Under the pieces are notes generated by a model. It searched no databases. It saw nothing but the letters and a program-made list of their open reading frames with translations, and was not told the origin of the DNA. Shown piece after piece: positions 1 to 8,101 of a stretch of 64,000 nt of DNA; positions within the stretch are counted from its first letter, which is position 1, and each line of letters opens with the position of its first letter. Position numbers and translations under genes: made by a program. Source of the stretch: Altererythrobacter sp. TH136 (lineage in GTDB: Bacteria > Pseudomonadota > Alphaproteobacteria > Sphingomonadales > Sphingomonadaceae); the NCBI RefSeq assembly GCF_007065885.1, contig NZ_CP041409.1, positions 1,116,001-1,180,000 of the forward strand, given 5' to 3'.

Positions 1-563
1 GCGGCGATTGCCTTGCGGTGGCTTTCGTAAGCGAAGCGGTCGAGGTCTTCCTTGGAAAAACCGTACTTGTCGGCGATCATCTCGGCCCCGGCGAACTGCG
101 ACCACATGATGCCGGGGAACTTCGCCTCGAGGCCGGGCGATTTGTAGTGCCCCATCCCTTCCTTCATGTGAAAGGTCGCGCTGGTGCCCATGGGCACCCG
201 GCTCATGCTTTCGATGCCGGCCGCGATCACCGCGTCCTGCGTCCCGCTCATCACCGCTTGTGCTGCGAACTGGATCGCCTGCTGGGACGATCCGCACTGG
301 CGGTCGATCGTCACCGCAGGTGTCGATTGTGGCAACAGTTTGGACGCGAGCACGGCGTGGCGGCCGACCTGCATCGACTGCTCGCCCGCCTGCGTCACGC
401 AGCCCATGACGACGTCGTCCACGCGCGACGGGTCGATCCCCGTGCGGCTGACCAGCGCATCAAGCGAAGCGGCGGCGAGGTCCACGGGGTGAACGCCGGC
501 GAGCTTGCCGCCGCGGCGACCGCCGGCGGTGCGCACGGCATCGACGATGTAGGCAGTGGTCAT
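1..563 (-). CDS. Acetyl-CoA acetyltransferase (thiolase), 3' end outside window
   Basis: This is the N-terminal 187 residues of a thiolase; the rest lies left of the window. It starts at ATG 563 (MTTAYIVDAVRTAGG). The thiolase nucleophile is visible as Cys90 in the motif DRQCGSSQQAI, and the GIESMSRVPMG segment is typical of the family. Family members condense or cleave acyl-CoA and acetyl-CoA in the cytoplasm, in fatty acid oxidation or acetoacetyl-CoA formation. Which of these applies cannot be told from this fragment. It is divergent from the oxygenase operon starting at 693, with 129 bp between the two starts. Confidence 0.93.
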   Translation of the reverse strand, partial: MTTAYIVDAVRTAGGRRGGKLAGVHPVDLAAASLDALVSRTGIDPSRVDDVVMGCVTQAGEQSMQVGRHAVLASKLLPQSTPAVTIDRQCGSSQQAIQFAAQAVMSGTQDAVIAAGIESMSRVPMGTSATFHMKEGMGHYKSPGLEAKFPGIMWSQFAGAEMIADKYGFSKEDLDRFAYESHRKAIA

Positions 564-692
564 GTTGATCTCCGTATCGATTGGCAACCGACCTATGGGA
601 AGTTTCGCGCAGGTCAAGCCTCGACCCGGTCGCTTGCCAAGCATCCTGCCCAGCGCCAAAAGACCAGCCTTGGACCAACCTGTGATCCCGCA

Positions 693-1433
693 ATGAAAAA
701 GCTGTTCGAGATCAATCCCGCGCTTGATCGAGCGGCTTGCGCGCGGCGCTTCGCGGAGCGCGGCCGGGTGCAGGTGCGCGACGTCCTGACGCCGGAAACG
801 GCGGAAGAAGTGGCCGGCATCCTGCGCCGCAGAACCCGGTGGGGACTGGCGACGCGGGGCGGCGATGGCGAGGCGACGCCGCCTGTCAGCCTGCGTGCGC
901 ACGAACTCGCCGCGCCGGGCGGCGGGGAGCGCGCGAACAAGGCGGCGCTCGCCGCGCACGCCGCCTCGGCGCGCGGCGACTATGGCTTCCGCTTTGCGCA
1001 CTATCCGATGGTCGATGCGCTGCAGAACCGGTGGGAACCGGACGGCCCGCACGAACTGCTGCTGGAATACCTCAACGCACCCGACTTTCTGCAGCTGGCG
1101 CGCGATGTGACGGGCATCGACAGCCTGGTGAAGGCCGATGGGCAAGCGACGCTGTACGCGCCCAATCATTACCTCGGCCGCCATATCGACAGCCACGTCG
1201 CGGAAGGCTGGCGGATCGCCTACGTCCTCAATTTCGCACCGCAGGACTGGCATCCCGACTGGGGCGGCTACCTGTTGTTTCTCGACGATGAAGGCGACGT
1301 GGTCGAGGGGTTTCGCCCCCGGTTCAACGCGCTTAACCTGTTTGCCGTCCCGCAGAGCCATCTGGTCAGCTATGTTCCGCCGTTCGCGCCGCTCGGGCGG
1401 CTGGCAATCACCGGCTGGCTTCGCGACCGGTGA
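693..1433 (+). CDS. 2OG-Fe(II) oxygenase (prolyl-hydroxylase-like)
   Basis: A 246-residue protein starting at ATG 693 (MKKLFEINPALD). The open frame extends further upstream but there it runs antisense to the thiolase, so the ATG near the thiolase start is preferred. It has the double-stranded beta-helix oxygenase signature: His164-x-Asp166 in LGRHIDSH, distal His223 in VPQSHLVSYV, and Arg236 in GRLAITGWLR for 2-oxoglutarate. Such enzymes hydroxylate protein or small-molecule substrates using Fe(II), O2 and 2-oxoglutarate. No signal peptide is seen, so it is probably cytoplasmic. Its stop overlaps the GTG start of the next gene, implying coupled translation. The substrate is unknown. Residues around 160-245 resemble those of the oxygenase at 15047-15772. 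Confidence 0.88.
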   Translation: MKKLFEINPALDRAACARRFAERGRVQVRDVLTPETAEEVAGILRRRTRWGLATRGGDGEATPPVSLRAHELAAPGGGERANKAALAAHAASARGDYGFRFAHYPMVDALQNRWEPDGPHELLLEYLNAPDFLQLARDVTGIDSLVKADGQATLYAPNHYLGRHIDSHVAEGWRIAYVLNFAPQDWHPDWGGYLLFLDDEGDVVEGFRPRFNALNLFAVPQSHLVSYVPPFAPLGRLAITGWLRDR

Positions 1434-3121
1434 CCGGCTTGGCAGACGAAGCGCGCCGACAGGCGGGCGCTGCCGCCGCCGCCGGCGATCCCTTGCAAGC
1501 CTTCCGGTTGCTCGAAGCCGCCGCCCGCCAGCGAGGCTCCGACGCGCCGCTGTGGAACAGCGCGGGCAACGCCGCGATGCGCGCAGGGCAGGTGGAAGAT
1601 GCCGCCGCCGCGTTCGGCCGCGCGGTCGACGCCGATCCGGCATCGCTCGAATACGCGATCAACCATGCCATCGCGCTGGGCCGGTGCGGACGCGACCAAG
1701 CCGCGATCGACGCGTTGGTGCACCATGCCGCCGCCGGCGCGCGCGATGCGCGGTATTGTTCCGTCAGGGCGGCGCGCGCGCTCGCGCTTGGCCAGCGGGC
1801 GGAAGCCGCGCGCTGGTATGATGCGGCGCTGGCGGCGGAGCCGGGCCACGCCCGCGCCACCCTGGGACGCGCCCGGGTGGCGCTGGAGCGAGCGGAGCCG
1901 GATGCGGTCGAGCAATTCGAGCGGGCGATCGCGGCGCAACCCGGCGACCGCGAACGGTGGCTCGGCAAGGCGCAGGCGCTCGAAGCGGATGCCCGGTTTG
2001 CCGAAGCGGCCGAGGTCGCCGCTGCCCTGACAGCGCAGATGCCGGGATGGATCGATGCCTTGCGGTTCGAAACGGCTCTGTTGCTGAAAGCCGGCGATCC
2101 CGACTGCACCCGTCCCTTCGCCGCGGCCGAAGCGGCCCTGCCCGGAGATCCCGCAATCGCAGCTGCGCATGTCGAGGCGCTGGGCGCGCTCGACCGCTTT
2201 GGCGCCGCCGCAGATCGCGCCGCGGCGGCGCGCACGCGGTTCCCGGCGATCCCCGAGTTTGCGATGCTGGAAGCCCAGCACGCCGGCGCCGCCGGTGATG
2301 ACGCGCGGGCGGAGCTGATCTGGCGCGAGCTGCCGCTGCGGAGCACAGAACGCGACTTGCTGGAAGCGCGCCACCGGCTGCGGGTGGGGCAGCCCGACGC
2401 AGCCGTCCGATTGCTCAACCGGGTGCGCGAAGCCGACCACGCGAATGTCACCGCCTGGGCTCTGCTTGGGGTCGCGTGGCGCCTGCTGGACGATCCGCGC
2501 GCTGGCTGGCTTCACGAGCAGCCCGGTCTGGTCGCCATGCTGCCGCTTCATGGCTGGACCGAATTGCGCGAGGAGGTCACCGCGCTGCTCCATCAACTGC
2601 ACGACGCCGCCGCTCCGCCGCTCGGTCAGTCGCTCCGTGGCGGCACCCAGACCCGAGGTGGGTTGTTCGACCGCATGGAGCAGCCGTTCGTCCGGCTGGC
2701 CGATACCATCGATGCGACGCTGGAGGACTATCGCGCCCAGCTGCCCGCCGCCGATGCAGCCCACCCGCTGCTCCGGCACCGCGACGCCCCCTGGCGAATC
2801 GCCGGATCCTGGTCCGTCCGGCTAGCAGGCGGCGGGGATCACCACACCGCGCACATTCACCCTTTCGGTATCCTCTCCTCGGCGCTGTACGCCGAAATTC
2901 CGCCACCTGCGCTGGACCAAGATCCGGAAGCCGGCTGGCTCGAAGTCGGGCGTCCCGCCGCGGACCTCCGCCTCGACCTGCCGCCCTTGCATGTGATCCG
3001 CCCCGTTCCTGGCGATCTCGCGCTGTTCCCCAGTACGCTGTTTCACGGCACGCGGCCATTCTCCGGCGGAAGACGGATGACCGTGGCGTTCGATGTCCAC
3101 ACCGGGGGGGCAACTGCTTGA
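1430..3121 (+). CDS. TPR protein fused to a C-terminal putative 2OG-Fe(II) oxygenase domain
   Basis: A 563-residue protein whose GTG start at 1430 overlaps the upstream stop (GTGA). Roughly residues 1-330 are Ala-rich helical repeats of TPR type, for example an A-x-x-x-G-R-A-x-x-A-D-P-A pattern near residues 60-70. The C-terminal part (about 440-560) carries HxH at His475/His477 in HTAHIHPFG, distal His539 in LFHGTRPF and Arg548/Arg549 before MTVAFDV. This matches the putative 2OG-Fe(II) oxygenase family that often ends TPR proteins. The repeats probably bind a protein partner or substrate. No signal peptide is visible. It ends in a TTGA overlap with the following methyltransferase, so three genes are read as one unit. 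Confidence 0.85.
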   Translation: MTGLADEARRQAGAAAAAGDPLQAFRLLEAAARQRGSDAPLWNSAGNAAMRAGQVEDAAAAFGRAVDADPASLEYAINHAIALGRCGRDQAAIDALVHHAAAGARDARYCSVRAARALALGQRAEAARWYDAALAAEPGHARATLGRARVALERAEPDAVEQFERAIAAQPGDRERWLGKAQALEADARFAEAAEVAAALTAQMPGWIDALRFETALLLKAGDPDCTRPFAAAEAALPGDPAIAAAHVEALGALDRFGAAADRAAAARTRFPAIPEFAMLEAQHAGAAGDDARAELIWRELPLRSTERDLLEARHRLRVGQPDAAVRLLNRVREADHANVTAWALLGVAWRLLDDPRAGWLHEQPGLVAMLPLHGWTELREEVTALLHQLHDAAAPPLGQSLRGGTQTRGGLFDRMEQPFVRLADTIDATLEDYRAQLPAADAAHPLLRHRDAPWRIAGSWSVRLAGGGDHHTAHIHPFGILSSALYAEIPPPALDQDPEAGWLEVGRPAADLRLDLPPLHVIRPVPGDLALFPSTLFHGTRPFSGGRRMTVAFDVHTGGATA

Positions 3122-4032
3122 CGACCGGGACGCACTCCGTCGCGTGGAACGCGTTCTGGCGCGGCAGTGCGGCGCCGTCCGGCAAGCCCGGTTGCCTGCC
3201 GGCAGGCGGAGGCTTGGCTGAGGTCCTGTCGAGCGTTTGGCGGCAATTCGCGCAATCTTTGCCAGCTCGCGCCCGCGTGCTCGACATCGGCACCGGGGAC
3301 GGCCGGGTGATGGGCTGGATGCTGGCGGAGCGCGCCGACCTGCGGCTGGAAGGCATCGACCTTGCGCAAGAGCTTCCCCCGCCGCCCGCCGGCACTCGGT
3401 CGCGCGGAGGGGTGGCGATGGAGCGGCTGCCGGCCGCCGCTGGCGCCTTCGATGCGATCGTCGGACAGTTCGCATTCGAATATGGCGATCTGGCCGCAAC
3501 CGCAGCGGAGTTCGCCCGCGTCCTCACCGGTAACGGCGTGATCGGCCTAGTAACTCATCGCAGCGATGGTCCGATCTTCGCGCAGAACCTCCGACGGCGG
3601 CAGGGGATCGAGTGGGCGCTGTTCGAGGTCGAGCTTCCCTCGCTGGCGCGCCGGGCGCTCGATCAACGCGCTGCCGGACAGCCCTATCCGCCTGCCGCCA
3701 TTCGCGATGCGCCGCAGTGCGGTGCCGAATTGTTCGGTGCCCGATCGGCGGCGTGGGAGATCGCGGAGGCCATTCGGCTGACAATGGAGCGCGGACAGGC
3801 CGGTCCCGCGATCGATGTCGCGGCGGCGGTCCGGGAGATCGAAGACAGAGCCATGGGCGAGATCGGACGGTTGACCGCGCTGGAAGCCGCGTGTGCGAAG
3901 ATCGCAGACGAGACCGCCTTGTCGGCTGCGCTAAACGCGGCCGGGTTTCGGCAGCGGGAGCGCCACCCGCTCGACGACCGCCGCGGCACGTCGGCGTTCG
4001 CCGATTTCAGGCTGATCGGGCGCCTGGACTAG
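3118..4032 (+). CDS. SAM-dependent methyltransferase (class I)
   Basis: A 304-residue protein. The most likely start is TTG 3118, overlapping the previous stop as TTGA. The open frame continues upstream inside the preceding gene, which is ignored. SAM-binding motif I is VLDIGTGDGR at residues 54-63, followed by an acidic strand end (LEGIDLAQE) and a typical post-motif sequence (FDAIVGQFAFEYGDL). The second half is helical and may bind substrate. The substrate cannot be read from sequence. As third gene of the coupled oxygenase unit, it may modify the same target. A bidirectional terminator follows, with a TonB receptor converging from the other side. Confidence 0.8.
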   Translation: MTTGTHSVAWNAFWRGSAAPSGKPGCLPAGGGLAEVLSSVWRQFAQSLPARARVLDIGTGDGRVMGWMLAERADLRLEGIDLAQELPPPPAGTRSRGGVAMERLPAAAGAFDAIVGQFAFEYGDLAATAAEFARVLTGNGVIGLVTHRSDGPIFAQNLRRRQGIEWALFEVELPSLARRALDQRAAGQPYPPAAIRDAPQCGAELFGARSAAWEIAEAIRLTMERGQAGPAIDVAAAVREIEDRAMGEIGRLTALEAACAKIADETALSAALNAAGFRQRERHPLDDRRGTSAFADFRLIGRLD

Positions 4033-4084
4033 CCTTCCCATTTCCGGCTGGTCCCACGGTACGGATCGTATCGAATAGGACACG

Positions 4085-4124
4085 AAAAAGGGCGGCACCA
4101 TCGCTGGTGCCGCCCCCTTTTCGT
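4085..4124. terminator. Bidirectional rho-independent terminator
   Basis: A perfect 11-bp stem (GGGCGGCACCA at 4090-4100, TGGTGCCGCCC at 4105-4115) with a TCGC loop is flanked by A-rich sequence on the left and CCTTTTCGTTT on the right. It can terminate both the oxygenase operon and the convergent TonB receptor. Confidence 0.9.
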
Positions 4125-4140
4125 TTAAGCGTCGGTTCGA

Positions 4141-7125
4141 TCAGAACTTCAGGTTGACCGAAACGAAGTAGTCGCGGCCGAGCACGTCGTAGACACCCGG
4201 GTAAGTGTTCGCCTGCTCCTGGTTGTCGCCGATCAGCTGCGGCTGCTTGTCGAACAGGTTGTTCACACCCATCGACAGGCTGAACTGCTCGGTGATGTCG
4301 AAGCCCAGCGACAAGTCGATGAGGTTGTACGACTTCAGACGCTCAACCACGTAGTCCGTCGAGACGTCGTCGTCGCGGACCGAACCCAGGTGACGCCAGC
4401 GCAGGCTGGTGGTCAGCGGGCCATCGATCCAGCTCAGGCGGCTCGACCACTTGTACTTGGGCTGCGGGTTGCCGCAGACCAGCTGGCCGAAGCGCCCGGC
4501 GCATTGCGTGAAGTCGTCCAGATCCTGCACCGCGTAGAACTTGAAGTCCTTGGTGTAGGTGCCGAGGAAGAAGAAGTTCACCTTCGACTCTTCACCGAAC
4601 ATCCCGAACGACAGCGGCATGCTGTAATCGACCTGCAAGTCGACGCCCTGGGTTTCGACCTTGGCGACGTTGGCGTTGCCGATCAGCGGCAGGAAGTCGC
4701 CGTCGCCGATCTGGCCGTTGGCCGGGTTACGTCCGCCATTGGCGATCGCCTGGCAGTAGACGCTGTTGATGTCCTGGATCACGTTATAGCAGAGATCCAG
4801 GGTGCCGTTCAGGCCGCCACCGAGGGTCGAGATGTAGTTGTCGACCGTGATGTTGAAGTAGTCGACCGAGATGTTCAGGCGCGGAATGAACGACGGACGG
4901 ATGACCACACCGGCGGTGTAGGTGTCCGAGGTTTCTTCCTCGAGGTCCGGGTTGCCGCCGAACAGGCCCTGGATCTGCGATGCGGGCTGGAGGCCTGCAT
5001 TGCCGACCAGGCCAGCGGGTACACCGGTCGCCTGGCAGAGCGCGTTAATGGTGGCATTGGTCGCTGCCGAAGCGAGCGAGCAGGGATCGGTCGCGCCCGG
5101 GAAGCCGTTGGACTGGCCGCCGAACAGCTCGCCCACGTTCGGAGCACGAACCGCGCGCTGGTACTGAGCGCAGAAGGTGATGTCCGGAACCGGAGCGAAC
5201 TCGATGCCGCCAGCGTACGTCCAGGTGCCACCCACCGCTTCGAGCGAGTAGTCGGAGTAACGGGCAGCGCCGTTCAGGTCGAGACGGTAGAAGAACGGCT
5301 TGTCGGCGATCAGCGGAACGCGGATTTCGCCGAACACTTCCTTCACGTTGTAGCTGCCCGCGGTGGGGTCGCCGGCGTTGAAGCCGACCACGTCACCCGA
5401 AGACAGCGCCGTGTCGGGAATGAACTGCGCGGCGACCTTGCGGTACTCGGTACCGATCGCGAGGCCGATGTCCTCTGCACCCCAGCCGAAGTTGCCGAGG
5501 GTCCCCGCGAGCGAGGCCGAAGCGACCTGCAGCGTGGAGATTTCACCGTTCTGAGCGAGGATCGAGATCGAATCCACATCCGCCTGGTCGAGCGTGCCCG
5601 CACCGAAGATGTTGATCGTGCCGTTCTCGACCGCGCGGCGGTAAGCCGAGCTCGAGATGTTGCCGGCCTGGATATTGGCGTTCCGGGTACGGGCGTAGCT
5701 GTAATACGCTTCGTAGGTCCAGTCGGCGAACGCGCCGCCACGAACACCGGCGAGCACGCGGAACGCGTTACGCTCGTCGAGCGTGTTGCGCGAACCGGTT
5801 TCCAGGATACGGCGGCTGATGCTCAGCTGCACGATGCCGGGCAGACGGGCGTCGAGGCCACCGGTGGCCGCAGGACCGAACAGCGGCGCAAGGCCATTGG
5901 CAGCACGAGCGGCGTTGATCGCGGTTTCGTTGGCGTCGATCTGCTGCAGACGGGCAAAATCGGCCGCCGACAGATACGCCTGCGAGTTGGCGAGGTTGAC
6001 GTTGAAGGTGCCGCCAACCGGGGTCGCGGCCAGTTCGTTGGCCACCCGGTTGTTGACGAAGGTCGCTTCGACGAACGCGGTCATGTTGTCCGTGATGTCG
6101 TAGTGGCCGTAGCCGCCGATCGAGTAACGCTCCTGCGGAACCTGCAGGTAGTTGGCCGGGGCGTAGTTGTAGAGATCGCCCGGGAAATCGAACACGTCCG
6201 ACACGCCCGGCGAGCCGAAGTTCGCGCCGAAATCGGTCGCGAAAGCGCCCACGCCGCGCGTAAGCGTCGGTGCGGTCAGCGGACCGGCGCCATCGGGGTC
6301 GACGCCCACGACCGAGGTCGGAGCAACCGAAATGCGGCCCTGCGGAGTGGTCGGCGAACCGGCCGGCGACAGAACGGTGCCATCGTCACCCAGCGCGAAG
6401 CGCGAGAACTGGCGCGCGCCCTGGAAGACCGACTTGCGGCGGAAGTATTCGGCATAGGCGGTAACGTTGCCGCGTCCGTCGCCCGTGTTGGCACCGATTG
6501 CCACGAAACCCTGGTAGCGCGCACCATCACCGCGATCGGTGATGCTGTACTGGCCGCCGGCTTCGATGCCGCTGAGGTCCTGCTTCAGGCGGAAGTTGAC
6601 GACGCCTGCGAGCGCGTCCGAACCGTACACGGCCGAAGCACCGCCGGTCACCACGTCGACGCTGTCGAGCAGGAACTGCGGAATGGTGTTGAGGTCGACG
6701 ATTTGCTGCGGATCGAACGACACGTAGCGGCGGCCGTTGACCAGCACGAGGGTGCGGGCGGTGCCGATGCCGCGAAGGTTAAGGGTTGCGACGCCGCCGC
6801 CCGGGTTGTTCGAGAACGAGGTAGCGCCCGGAACGACCTGCGGCAGGGTGTTGATCACCTGCTCGACGTTGACCGAACCCGACAGCTTGAACTCTTCGTC
6901 CTGCACGGTGGCAAGCGGGCTGGTCGAGGTAAGGTCGCGGCGCTGAATGCGCGAACCGGTGACGACGATCGCTTCACCGCCGGTGCCGGCGTCGGCGTCG
7001 ATGTCGGTGCCGACCGGGTTTTCTTGCGGTTGGCTGTCCGACTGCGCGTAGGCCGGGCTGACGACTGCGAGCGACGCCATGATCGTACCGACCATGAGCA
7101 CCGCCTTGTTCTGACGATTGGACAT
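4141..7125 (-). CDS. TonB-dependent receptor 1 (about 994 aa)
   Basis: Outer-membrane active transporter. The ATG at 7125 (MSNRQNKAVLMV) is chosen because AAGGGG lies 6 nt upstream; ATG 7131 and GTG 7143 are possible alternatives. A Sec signal peptide ends at SPAYAQ, followed by an acidic linker and the plug domain (EAIVVTGSRIQRRDL, then NLRGIGTARTLVLVNGRR and VYGSDALAGVVNF). A large beta-barrel ends in the aromatic terminus YFVSVNLKF expected for BamA recognition. The length and plug style fit the roughly 1000-residue receptors abundant in sphingomonads, whose ligands are usually peptides, glycans or unknown. It converges on the oxygenase/methyltransferase operon and is divergent from the small secreted protein at 7344. 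No ligand can be assigned. Confidence 0.95.
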   Translation of the reverse strand: MSNRQNKAVLMVGTIMASLAVVSPAYAQSDSQPQENPVGTDIDADAGTGGEAIVVTGSRIQRRDLTSTSPLATVQDEEFKLSGSVNVEQVINTLPQVVPGATSFSNNPGGGVATLNLRGIGTARTLVLVNGRRYVSFDPQQIVDLNTIPQFLLDSVDVVTGGASAVYGSDALAGVVNFRLKQDLSGIEAGGQYSITDRGDGARYQGFVAIGANTGDGRGNVTAYAEYFRRKSVFQGARQFSRFALGDDGTVLSPAGSPTTPQGRISVAPTSVVGVDPDGAGPLTAPTLTRGVGAFATDFGANFGSPGVSDVFDFPGDLYNYAPANYLQVPQERYSIGGYGHYDITDNMTAFVEATFVNNRVANELAATPVGGTFNVNLANSQAYLSAADFARLQQIDANETAINAARAANGLAPLFGPAATGGLDARLPGIVQLSISRRILETGSRNTLDERNAFRVLAGVRGGAFADWTYEAYYSYARTRNANIQAGNISSSAYRRAVENGTINIFGAGTLDQADVDSISILAQNGEISTLQVASASLAGTLGNFGWGAEDIGLAIGTEYRKVAAQFIPDTALSSGDVVGFNAGDPTAGSYNVKEVFGEIRVPLIADKPFFYRLDLNGAARYSDYSLEAVGGTWTYAGGIEFAPVPDITFCAQYQRAVRAPNVGELFGGQSNGFPGATDPCSLASAATNATINALCQATGVPAGLVGNAGLQPASQIQGLFGGNPDLEEETSDTYTAGVVIRPSFIPRLNISVDYFNITVDNYISTLGGGLNGTLDLCYNVIQDINSVYCQAIANGGRNPANGQIGDGDFLPLIGNANVAKVETQGVDLQVDYSMPLSFGMFGEESKVNFFFLGTYTKDFKFYAVQDLDDFTQCAGRFGQLVCGNPQPKYKWSSRLSWIDGPLTTSLRWRHLGSVRDDDVSTDYVVERLKSYNLIDLSLGFDITEQFSLSMGVNNLFDKQPQLIGDNQEQANTYPGVYDVLGRDYFVSVNLKF

Positions 7126-7343
7126 ATTCATCCCCTTTTTCACGCGGGTCCTAGAGCCGCGGTATCTCGTTCGGCATTACACCGACCCGGGGCCTGTAGT
7201 GGGCCAAACCAACCTTTCGCAATCCACTCGGTGGTTCTGCCGCGCGTAATGAAGCGGACTGTGGCAATCGCGTGACAGTTGGCGAGGCGCGAAAAACTGT
7301 GCCATTCTCGCGCATCACACCAACACCCGGGATACACCGCTCC

Positions 7344-7874
7344 ATGCGCCTCTCCACTGTCGCCGCGCTGCGCGCCGTCCTTGTGCTGTCTGCTGCGGTC
7401 GCGGGGACCGGCGTTGCCGCGCAAGCATCGACCCAGGATCACTTCGCCGCCCTGCGCGCCTGCCAGAACCAGGCCGATCCGGCGGCGCGCCTGGCGTGCT
7501 ACGACACCGCCGCCAAGGACATCGTCAGCGCGGCGGACGCCGGCGTCTTGAGAGTGGTCGACAAGGAAGAGATCCAGCGCACCCGCCGCGGACTGTTCGG
7601 GTTCTCGCTGCCCGATCTGGGACTGTTCGGTGGTGGCAGTGACGAACCCGACATGGACATGCTGGAAACCACTATTATCAGCGTCCGCTACACCGGGGGT
7701 GATTCCTTCGTGTTCCGCACCAAGGAAGGCGCGACCTGGCAGGTCACCAACGTCCCCTCGCGGCTGCGGGAAGCCCGTTCCGGCGATGCGGTGGTCTTCA
7801 AACGGGCAGCGATGGGGAGCTATTTCATCCGCATCGGCGGGCAAATGGGCGTCAAGGGCAAGCGCATCGACTAG
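7344..7874 (+). CDS. Secreted protein of unknown function
   Basis: A 176-residue protein. ATG 7344 (MRLSTVAALRAVLVL) is chosen because it directly begins a Sec signal peptide that probably ends around GVAAQA. The mature N-terminus has an LRACQNQADPAARLACYD segment in which two cysteines could form a disulfide. This cysteine-pair style also occurs in other periplasmic proteins of proteobacteria. The C-terminal half looks beta-rich (TTIISVRYTGGDSFVFRTKE, GSYFIRIGGQMGVKGKRID). It lies between two TonB receptors, divergent from the first and upstream of the second. Function not recognised. Confidence 0.75.
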   Translation: MRLSTVAALRAVLVLSAAVAGTGVAAQASTQDHFAALRACQNQADPAARLACYDTAAKDIVSAADAGVLRVVDKEEIQRTRRGLFGFSLPDLGLFGGGSDEPDMDMLETTIISVRYTGGDSFVFRTKEGATWQVTNVPSRLREARSGDAVVFKRAAMGSYFIRIGGQMGVKGKRID

Positions 7875-8101
7875 CCGGGCCCGGCGGAACGATCTCAACC
7901 ACGCCGGCCCACTCAAGTGTTGCAACCGCGCAACAACAATTGCCCGAGTGCAACCGAGCTGTAGCTTTCCGGTTGCGGCACCGCGACGCGGGGGTCATTC
8001 GGCCAGATCGCAAACGTCCGCCCGTGTGGCGGATCAGTGCGCGTCGCATCTAATCGTGTCGCCGGCGGGTCGCGTCGGCAAATTCTGGGGACGACTAAAC
8101 C

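Noticed and set aside
4390-7275. A 961-codon open frame on the plus strand over TonB receptor 1
   Set aside because: It is exactly antisense to a clear receptor with signal peptide, plug and barrel. Long antisense frames are common at this GC content, and its residues show no domain.
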